Of a DNA stretch of 9,729 nucleotides, positions 4,985 through 9,729 are shown one piece after another. The stretch's first letter is position 1. Each line of letters opens with the position of its first letter. The notes under the pieces are model-generated. The model had not been told where the DNA came from. It did not search any database and worked only from the letters and a program-made list of their open reading frames with translations. The stretch comes from Rickettsiales bacterium (GTDB lineage Bacteria; Pseudomonadota; Alphaproteobacteria; Rs-D84), in the NCBI GenBank assembly GCA_031278055.1, contig JAITLD010000004.1:1-9729 (forward strand), read 5' to 3'. The translations under genes and the position numbers were made by a program.

Positions 4985-6796
4985 ATGGGCTGGAACGATA
5001 AAAGGCTTCGCAGGGAATTGGAGCGCCGTGGCGCCAGTTTTCATACTATGAGCGAATTGCGGCTTTATAGGCGCCGGCATCCGTTTCGAAGAATTTTTTT
5101 AAATGTTTTTTTATGGGGTTTCGTTTCCGTCGGCATTTATGTTTTCATCACGATTCTGACATTGCCGTCTTTGGATTCGTTGCTGCGTGAAACCCGCATG
5201 CCCGTTATCACATTCATTGACCGCGACGGATTTGAAATTCAGAGTAAGAATCAGATTATGGGCGACCCCGTTTCGCATAAAAACCTGCCCAAATACGTTT
5301 GGCAATCGATTCTTGCGATAGAGGACAAACGTTTCTTTCATCACGGCGCGGTCGACATGCGCGGAATCATGCGGTCGATATTTGCAAACTTGCGCCTTGG
5401 GCGGGTGTCTCAGGGCGGCAGCTCCATCACTCAGCAGACGGCGAAAAATATCTTTCTGACAAACAAGCGCACTATTCATAGAAAGATTCAGGAGTTGATG
5501 ATGGCCGTCTGGCTGGAGAATCGATTTTCCAAAACTCAAATTTTGGATTTGTATATGAATCGCGTCAGCCTGTCGCGCGGAATGCGCGGAATCGACGCCG
5601 CGGCGCGGGACATTTTCAGCAAACCCGCGGTAGAGCTGACTTTGGCGGAGTCCGCGCAGATTGCCGCCATGTTGAAGGCGCCGACCACGTATCATCCCCA
5701 GAGGAATCCCGATAAAAATATAGCGCGCGCGAAAATTGTTTTGGCCGAAATGTTAAGGCAGGGAGTGATAAATCAAAAGCAATATGCGGCGGCTGCGAAG
5801 CAGTTGAAAAAGCCGATCAGGGAATCCGCGTCTGTCAGGAATGATTTGCGGTATTGGACGGATTTTGTGATGGATGAAGTAAAGTCGCGATTGGGCGACA
5901 AGATAGAAACGGACCTGTTTGTTTATACGACTTTGGATGCGGATATGCAGGGGCTGGCATCCGAAAAATTGCGCCGGAAAGCCGGAAAATATCAGGGCTC
6001 GGTCGTCGCCATTGACAGGCGGGGCGAGATTCTTCTGATGGTCGGCGGCGTAGATTACAGAGAATCCCAATTTAACCGCGCATTGGCTATGCGTCAGCCA
6101 GGGTCGGCATTCAAACCGGCGACATATCTCGTCGCATTGGAAAACGGAATGACGCCGCGCGATTTGGTCGATGATTCCGCATTTGCGATTGGAGATTACA
6201 ATCCGAAGAATTATAACGAGAAATATTATGGGACAATTACTCTGGCGGACGCGTTCGCGAAATCGGTAAATTCCGTTCCGTTGAAACTAACGGCCCAATT
6301 CGGATTGGACAGCGTTCTTTCGATGGCGGCGCGACTCGGGGTCGGGTCGAAACTCAGGCGCGATTATTCGACCGTTCTGGGCGCGAGCGAAATGAGTCTG
6401 TTAGATTTGACAACAATGTATGCGGCGATTTGGAATAACGGATATTCAATAAAGCCGTTTTCGATTTCGAAAATCACGTCGCCGGATGGACGGGTCCTTT
6501 ATTCGCGGACCCCGGGCGATTCCATAAAATTGCTGCATGACGATACCGTAAATTATATGACGGAATTATTGGCGGACGTCGTGAAGAACGGAACTGGTCG
6601 CCGCGCATATATCGGCGGCAAAACAATAGGCGGCAAAACGGGGACGTCGTCGAATTACAGGGACGCATGGTTTATCGGCGCGACCAATCGCATGACGATG
6701 GGCGTATGGATTGGAAACGACGATTTCACGCCCATGGCGGACGTCACGGGCGGCGCGATACCCGCGGATATATTCAAAGACATAATTTCCAAATAA
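4985..6796 (+). CDS. Class A penicillin-binding protein (PBP1A-type transglycosylase/transpeptidase)
   Basis: The bifunctional enzyme polymerises glycan strands from lipid II and cross-links stem peptides on the periplasmic side of the inner membrane. A basic cytoplasmic tail precedes one membrane anchor near residues 35-58. The family-51 transglycosylase domain has catalytic Glu113 in EDKRFFHHG, GGSSITQQTAKN at 144-155 and an LYMNRVSLSRG-type motif near 189-199. The transpeptidase domain has the active-site Ser374 in the SxxK motif SAFK, the SVN motif at 427-429 and KTG at 551-553. All catalytic motifs are intact. At 603 residues it is shorter than typical PBP1A proteins (about 700-850), consistent with no OB-like insert and no C-terminal tail. 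The nearest upstream in-frame stop is at 4967-4969, so 4985 is the first start. There is no Shine-Dalgarno sequence. The gene is divergent from ackA and converges on the small gene ending at 6813. Confidence 0.95.
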   Translation: MGWNDKRLRRELERRGASFHTMSELRLYRRRHPFRRIFLNVFLWGFVSVGIYVFITILTLPSLDSLLRETRMPVITFIDRDGFEIQSKNQIMGDPVSHKNLPKYVWQSILAIEDKRFFHHGAVDMRGIMRSIFANLRLGRVSQGGSSITQQTAKNIFLTNKRTIHRKIQELMMAVWLENRFSKTQILDLYMNRVSLSRGMRGIDAAARDIFSKPAVELTLAESAQIAAMLKAPTTYHPQRNPDKNIARAKIVLAEMLRQGVINQKQYAAAAKQLKKPIRESASVRNDLRYWTDFVMDEVKSRLGDKIETDLFVYTTLDADMQGLASEKLRRKAGKYQGSVVAIDRRGEILLMVGGVDYRESQFNRALAMRQPGSAFKPATYLVALENGMTPRDLVDDSAFAIGDYNPKNYNEKYYGTITLADAFAKSVNSVPLKLTAQFGLDSVLSMAARLGVGSKLRRDYSTVLGASEMSLLDLTTMYAAIWNNGYSIKPFSISKITSPDGRVLYSRTPGDSIKLLHDDTVNYMTELLADVVKNGTGRRAYIGGKTIGGKTGTSSNYRDAWFIGATNRMTMGVWIGNDDFTPMADVTGGAIPADIFKDIISK

Positions 6797-6812
6797 AAGG
6801 GCCGCGGCAGAG

Positions 6813-6944
6813 TTATTTTTTCGATTTTAATTGAATATTCAGCCAATCGTTATGTTTCATTAAAACCATTGCGGACATGAATATGAACCAAAATGGCAAC
6901 AAGGGAAATAGTATTGCGCAGATAATGAAAGTTGTTTTTGGCAT
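6813..6944 (-). CDS. Small membrane protein, 43 aa, unknown function
   Basis: I do not recognise this protein. It starts at ATG 6944 and ends with TAA at 6815-6813. Residues 5-29 are almost entirely hydrophobic (Phe, Ile, Leu, Trp, Met, with two prolines at 14 and 17), making one membrane segment or a kinked hairpin. The tail, from MKHNDWLN onward, ends in lysines, so it is probably cytoplasmic. Expression is well supported despite its size: a perfect AAGGAG (6956-6951) lies exactly six bases before the ATG, and a TTGACA promoter with an extended -10 is correctly placed upstream. It is 135 bp downstream of the Mur ligase gene on the same strand, and its stop is 16 bp from the convergent PBP stop. 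Its neighbours suggest, but do not show, an envelope role such as a small regulator of a membrane enzyme. Confidence 0.72.
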   Translation of the reverse strand: MPKTTFIICAILFPLLPFWFIFMSAMVLMKHNDWLNIQLKSKK

Positions 6945-6974
6945 AGCTGGCTCCTTATTTTTTTTATTATATGT

Positions 6975-7002
6975 ATTATTCCATTTTATTTTCTCATGTC
7001 AA
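6975..7002 (-). promoter_or_regulatory. Promoter of the 43-residue membrane protein gene
   Basis: On the minus strand a perfect TTGACA (7002-6997) is followed, after a 16-bp spacer, by AATAAT (6980-6975, 5 of 6) with TGG immediately before it, an extended -10. Transcription would begin near 6968, giving a leader of about 24 nt that carries AAGGAG. A TATAAT further downstream is too far from this -35 box. Confidence 0.6.
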
Positions 7003-7065
7003 GGTTGCGGCTGACAACTCTCAGGTTGGGTCCGGAACAGCCGCAACCGCCGGAATTTTCGGCGG
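7003..7065 (-). other. Two adjacent stem-loops between the Mur ligase and small membrane protein genes
   Basis: An 11-bp perfect inverted repeat pairs 7003-7013 with 7038-7048 across a 24-nt loop. A second 6-bp GC stem pairs 7047-7052 with 7060-7065 around a 7-nt loop. They overlap by two bases. Neither is followed by a T-run on either strand, so a standard intrinsic terminator is unlikely. The larger repeat abuts the -35 box of the small gene, so it may be an operator or a 3'-end structure of the Mur ligase mRNA. Confidence 0.5.
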
Positions 7066-7079
7066 ACAAAATGGTTCGC

Positions 7080-8648
7080 CTAGATTTTGATTTTTTCGAT
7101 ATAAACGTCCGGCAGGTCGTTTTCGTAAAGGACGATATCATCGGCGCGCGCGTTTGCAGCCAGCCATCCGCGCGCCTCTTTCAGGCTTTCAAACTTCACC
7201 AGTTTTCGGACGGAAATTTGATTCGTAAAATCACGCATGCGTTCCGGATTCACCGCTATCACAATATCGCATAATTTATCCGCCAATTCTCCCGCCTGTC
7301 TGTGCTGCGCCGTGTGCATTTTGCCCAGCTCTACCATTCCGGGCGTGATCAGAATAAATCGGCCGTCGCCTTTGATCGCGGCCCCCGTTTCCAATGCCGA
7401 GATAAATCCTTTTATGTTTGAATTAAACGAATCGTCCAAAATCGTCAAGTCGCCTTCCTTGCGCAGTTCCAATCTGTGCTCGGTCTGTTTCAATGTTTTC
7501 AGCGCGATTGCGATATTTTCGGCCGATACGCCAAGCATGCGCGCCATGATAAACGCCAGCGCTATGTTCTGCGCCTGATGAATTCCGTAAATCGGCGCAA
7601 ATATCTCGTATTTATTCCCTTCGTGGTCCAGCGTGAACGACAATCCGCCCGCGGTTTGCCGGACATTTTCAATCTCTTGTCCGGTGAAAACGATATCGTT
7701 CGGCGCCTTGTATTTTTCAATGAATTCCGGCGCTATATTCGTCGCGGACAAGAGCGTTAGCCCGCCGTCTTTTGCGACATGTTTTGATAGCGCAAATTTT
7801 TCCCGCGCGATTCCGTCGATGTTGCGAAAATTTTCAAGATGCGCGGCCGCGACCGCCGCGATGATTCCGTATTTCGGTCTTAAAAAGCGCGCCAGTTCCG
7901 CAATCTGTCCGCTTTGCGCCATTCCCATTTCGGCGATGAAATATTTATACGGCTGATTCATTTCCTCGCGAATCACGCGCACGATTCCCATCAATGTATT
8001 TATGCTGCGCTTTGTCGTTATCGACGAGGAGTAGGTTCCAAGAATATGCTGCAATATGTTTTTCAAGGATGTTTTTCCGAATGATCCGGTGATTCCGATA
8101 ACAATCGGATCGTATTTTTTTAATTTCGCCTTTGCTTCGTTTATATACTTTTGATTGATCAGTTTGTCGACGGGAATCAAAATCGTGTTCGCAATCATCG
8201 GGAATACCGGCGCAAACATGACAAGCCCAGAGAAATAAAACAACATCGTTCCGCTATTCGCATGCCCCCATATCGCGACCGGCGCCAGAATGGCGGCGCA
8301 CCATAGGATGAACGCGACGCCGAAAATCCGTTTCACCCGCGCGGTCGCGGCAAGCGGCTTTATGCCGTCTTTTGTCGGATTCTTTTCACGGACGATTTGT
8401 GTCGCCATCGCCGCAATCGGCAACAATAAAATCCATATTTCAAGTTGTGGAAAATAATTGGAAATAAACGCGACGATCAAAAGCGGAAAGAATACCCGTT
8501 TGTCAAACAGTTGCAATTTTTTGACGGCAAATCTCGCGAATCTATAATTGTAATAGTTGTTCTGTTGAAAAAATTTCATGCAAAACCATAATCTTCGGAG
8601 CCCGAAGACAATCATTGCGGCGTATAAAAAGCAAAAGATATAATTCAT
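7080..8648 (-). CDS. Membrane-anchored Mur ligase, MurF-like, with N-terminal multi-pass domain
   Basis: The 522-residue protein has two parts. Residues 1-160 contain about five hydrophobic segments (near 3-22, 51-65, 70-83, 108-128, 133-158) in place of the soluble N-terminal substrate domain of MurF. Residues 180-522 form Mur ligase central and C-terminal domains: P-loop GITGSFGKTS at 185-194, AEMGMAQSGQIAEL at 239-252, AAHLENF, REKFAL with Lys284 as the candidate carbamoylated lysine, HQAQN at 357-361, HRLE at 391-394 and LDDSFNSN at 404-411. Such enzymes use ATP to form a peptide bond on a muropeptide; MurF adds D-Ala-D-Ala. The adjacent Ddl-like gene supports that role. Loss of the UDP-binding domain suggests a lipid-linked or other substrate (inference). 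ATG 8648 was chosen because AAAGGA precedes it; an upstream extension to 8744 would run through the promoter region and part of the divergent gene. Confidence 0.88.
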   Translation of the reverse strand: MNYIFCFLYAAMIVFGLRRLWFCMKFFQQNNYYNYRFARFAVKKLQLFDKRVFFPLLIVAFISNYFPQLEIWILLLPIAAMATQIVREKNPTKDGIKPLAATARVKRIFGVAFILWCAAILAPVAIWGHANSGTMLFYFSGLVMFAPVFPMIANTILIPVDKLINQKYINEAKAKLKKYDPIVIGITGSFGKTSLKNILQHILGTYSSSITTKRSINTLMGIVRVIREEMNQPYKYFIAEMGMAQSGQIAELARFLRPKYGIIAAVAAAHLENFRNIDGIAREKFALSKHVAKDGGLTLLSATNIAPEFIEKYKAPNDIVFTGQEIENVRQTAGGLSFTLDHEGNKYEIFAPIYGIHQAQNIALAFIMARMLGVSAENIAIALKTLKQTEHRLELRKEGDLTILDDSFNSNIKGFISALETGAAIKGDGRFILITPGMVELGKMHTAQHRQAGELADKLCDIVIAVNPERMRDFTNQISVRKLVKFESLKEARGWLAANARADDIVLYENDLPDVYIEKIKI

Positions 8649-8649
8649 A

Positions 8650-8678
8650 TTGTAAATCCTTTTGTCGGATGATATAAT
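8650..8678 (+). promoter_or_regulatory. Promoter of the secreted Cys-repeat protein gene
   Basis: TTGTAA (8650-8655, 4 of 6) and a perfect TATAAT (8673-8678) are 17 bp apart, and TGA just before the -10 box makes an extended -10. The start would be near 8685, giving a 51-nt leader with AGAGGTGG at 8725-8732. Confidence 0.6.
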
Positions 8679-8698
8679 ATTTTGCAAGATACTGGCAA
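8671..8698 (-). promoter_or_regulatory. Possible promoter of the Mur ligase gene
   Basis: On the minus strand TTGCCA (8698-8693, 5 of 6) and TATATC (8676-8671, 4 of 6) are 16 bp apart. This predicts a start near 8664 and a short leader containing AAAGGA. The -10 box overlaps that of the divergent promoter. Confidence 0.4.
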
Positions 8699-8735
8699 GG
8701 TGTTTTTGGGCCGGCGTCGTTTCCAGAGGTGGCTG

Positions 8736-9011
8736 ATGAAACAAAAGATATTATTTATACCGATGGCATTCGTAACTGTCGGCGCGTTCGCCGCCTGTCC
8801 GACTGGATATGTCGAATCCGAACAATACGCCTTTTATGTCCAGGATACGGACTCTTGCCCGAACGGATACGTCGAGACAAACGAAATAAAAATGGTCGAT
8901 AATTCCGTGTCCTGCCCAACGGGATGGGATGAGGCGCCGGAAATCAAAGAAGTGGCCTGCGACAGTTCGAAAGGCGTTTGCGCCTCTGGTTTTACCTGTA
9001 TCATACCGTGA
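8736..9011 (+). CDS. Small secreted protein with three Cys-Pro-x-Gly repeats, unknown function
   Basis: The 91-residue product begins with a typical export signal: MKQK, a hydrophobic core to about residue 17, and AFA-A before Cys21. Signal peptidase I cleavage after Ala19 is the simplest reading. A lipoprotein is possible, but Phe at -3 fits the lipobox poorly. The mature chain has three imperfect repeats of 19-20 residues starting at Cys21, Cys41 and Cys60, each opening CP(T/N)G(Y/W) followed by an acidic stretch. A short tail adds Cys75, Cys82 and Cys88. The even number, six cysteines, fits disulfides in the periplasm or at the cell surface. The function is not known to me; similar short CPxGY-repeat proteins are, as I recall, common in uncultured gut Alphaproteobacteria. 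ATG 8736 is preferred because AGAGGTGG precedes it and the signal peptide starts there. Its stop abuts the convergent ATP-grasp gene. Confidence 0.82.
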   Translation: MKQKILFIPMAFVTVGAFAACPTGYVESEQYAFYVQDTDSCPNGYVETNEIKMVDNSVSCPTGWDEAPEIKEVACDSSKGVCASGFTCIIP

Positions 9012-9729
9012 TTATTTAAACACAATTGACGACGATTGCTTCAAATCTATATTCTGCGTCCCACAGTTCGCATTTGTCAGAATTATGTCGACTAGCTCTT
9101 GATATGTTATTTTACGTTCGGATTTTTCCCACAGGTAAAACGCGAACGCGCCCGGAATCGGATTAATTTCGTTCAGCCAAATCTCCCCCGTCTTCGCGTC
9201 GCCGATAAAATCGATACGCGGCGCGCCGGTCGCGCCAAGCCCGTCGTATAATCTGATTGCGGATTCGCGTATAAACTTTTCCTGTTCGGAGGTAAGATGC
9301 GGATTGAATTCGCGTCTGGATTCTATCAGCGCGCGCGACGGAATTACGGAAACGGCGCCTTTTTTCATTCCCTTCTTTCCGTTTTTAGACAAATATTTGT
9401 CCGCGAATGACAGAACCATGCCGCTGGCATTCGGCCTCTCTATCGCCGATGTTATAATATTCCCGTTTTTGTCCTTCATAACCGCAATGTTGTATTCGGT
9501 CAGATTCTCGATAAACGGCTCGCACAAAACGTCGTCGCCCAATTTGAATATGTCCGCGCATGCGCCGCACAATTCCTCAAAGTTATCGGCGCGATGAATT
9601 CCGACGCTGGACCCCAGCGATAACGGATTTGCCATGACGGGATATTTCAGGTGAAAATTCGCGACCATTTCTTTTATATCGTAAAATTCCGCAGTTGGCC
9701 TTTTTATGATGAAGTCGTCAAGAACTTTT
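9012..9729 (-). CDS. D-alanine-D-alanine ligase-like ATP-grasp enzyme (5' end beyond window)
   Basis: The C-terminal 238 residues are visible; the N-terminus is outside the window. ATP-grasp features appear in order: KRPTAEF leading to the KYPVMANPLSLGSSVGI nucleotide loop, CEPFIENLTEYNIAV, the omega-loop region with SFADKYL, and GAPRIDF leading to NEINPIPGAFAFYLWE, where Asp, Glu and Asn bind the Mg-ATP. D-Ala-D-Ala ligases join two D-alanines in the cytoplasm for MurF to attach. The TEYNIAV, ADKYL and PGAFAFYLWE motifs resemble a divergent ligase family I associate with Firmicutes rather than canonical DdlB, whose motif is NT(L/M)PG-type; this is from memory. Second-substrate specificity (D-Ala, D-Lac, D-Ser) cannot be judged. 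The membrane-linked Mur ligase lies 363 bp downstream, across a divergently read secreted-protein gene. The stop codon directly abuts that gene's stop. Confidence 0.88.
   Translation of the reverse strand, partial: KVLDDFIIKRPTAEFYDIKEMVANFHLKYPVMANPLSLGSSVGIHRADNFEELCGACADIFKLGDDVLCEPFIENLTEYNIAVMKDKNGNIITSAIERPNASGMVLSFADKYLSKNGKKGMKKGAVSVIPSRALIESRREFNPHLTSEQEKFIRESAIRLYDGLGATGAPRIDFIGDAKTGEIWLNEINPIPGAFAFYLWEKSERKITYQELVDIILTNANCGTQNIDLKQSSSIVFK

Noticed and set aside
5111..5695. A 194-codon open frame on the minus strand
   Set aside because: It is antisense to the PBP transglycosylase domain, whose catalytic motifs are intact on the plus strand.
8682..8735. An 18-residue extension of the secreted protein from a TTG
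   Set aside because: It would bury the signal peptide inside the protein; ATG 8736 has a Shine-Dalgarno and starts a normal signal sequence.
8649..8744. A 32-residue N-terminal extension of the membrane Mur ligase
   Set aside because: It would run through the divergent promoter region and overlap the secreted protein gene; ATG 8648 has AAAGGA upstream and begins the first membrane segment.
8736..8798. Lipoprotein signal for the Cys-repeat protein
   Set aside because: Cys21 follows FAA, and Phe at -3 is a poor lipobox; the AFA signal peptidase I site is the better fit, though not excluded.

Overview
The window looks like a chromosomal segment of a fermentative, probably anaerobic Gram-negative bacterium. 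Acetate kinase and a clostridial-type 2[4Fe-4S] ferredoxin suggest anaerobic metabolism. Lgt, RecO, a BI-1 family protein and a class A penicillin-binding protein are ordinary bacterial housekeeping genes. The RecO ending, the BI-1 type and a small secreted protein built of Cys-Pro-x-Gly repeats remind me of uncultured gut Alphaproteobacteria. That placement is from memory and is tentative. No tRNA, rRNA, CRISPR array, transposase or phage gene was seen.

Layout. Positions 1-1801 (minus strand) hold lgt followed by an APH/choline-kinase-like phosphotransferase cut by the window edge. The kinase has its own consensus promoter embedded in the end of lgt, with a predicted transcript start at the start codon. 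Divergent from lgt, 1856-2706 (plus) carries a BI-1/YccA-type membrane protein and a 58-residue ferredoxin. These converge on recO (2724-3350, minus), which lies downstream of ackA (3410-4651, minus). Between recO and ackA is a palindrome made of inverted heptanucleotide repeats.

The 333 bp between ackA and the divergent class A PBP gene (4985-6796, plus) is a dense repeat island. It has three blocks of AACTCTG-type heptads, an AT-rich heptad block, and a perfect 27-bp inverted repeat whose core matches the neisserial dRS3 pattern ATTCCC-N8-GGGAAT.

The right third is cell-envelope related. A 43-residue membrane protein gene (6813-6944, minus) lies downstream of a Mur ligase with a multi-pass membrane domain in place of the usual substrate-binding domain (7080-8648, minus). 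A small secreted Cys-repeat protein (8736-9011, plus) and an ATP-grasp D-Ala-D-Ala-ligase-like gene cut by the right edge (9012-9729, minus) follow. The Mur ligase and the ATP-grasp enzyme look like a non-canonical Ddl/MurF pair, one making a dipeptide and the other attaching it to a muropeptide near the membrane. The PBP and Lgt add to the envelope theme, but only the Ddl/Mur pair is a plausible functional unit.

The most interesting points are the membrane-fused Mur ligase with its Ddl-like partner and interposed secreted protein, the heptad-based intergenic repeats on both sides of ackA, the inverted dRS3-like pair, the two apparently leaderless genes sharing one start-region design, and the undescribed 43-residue membrane protein.
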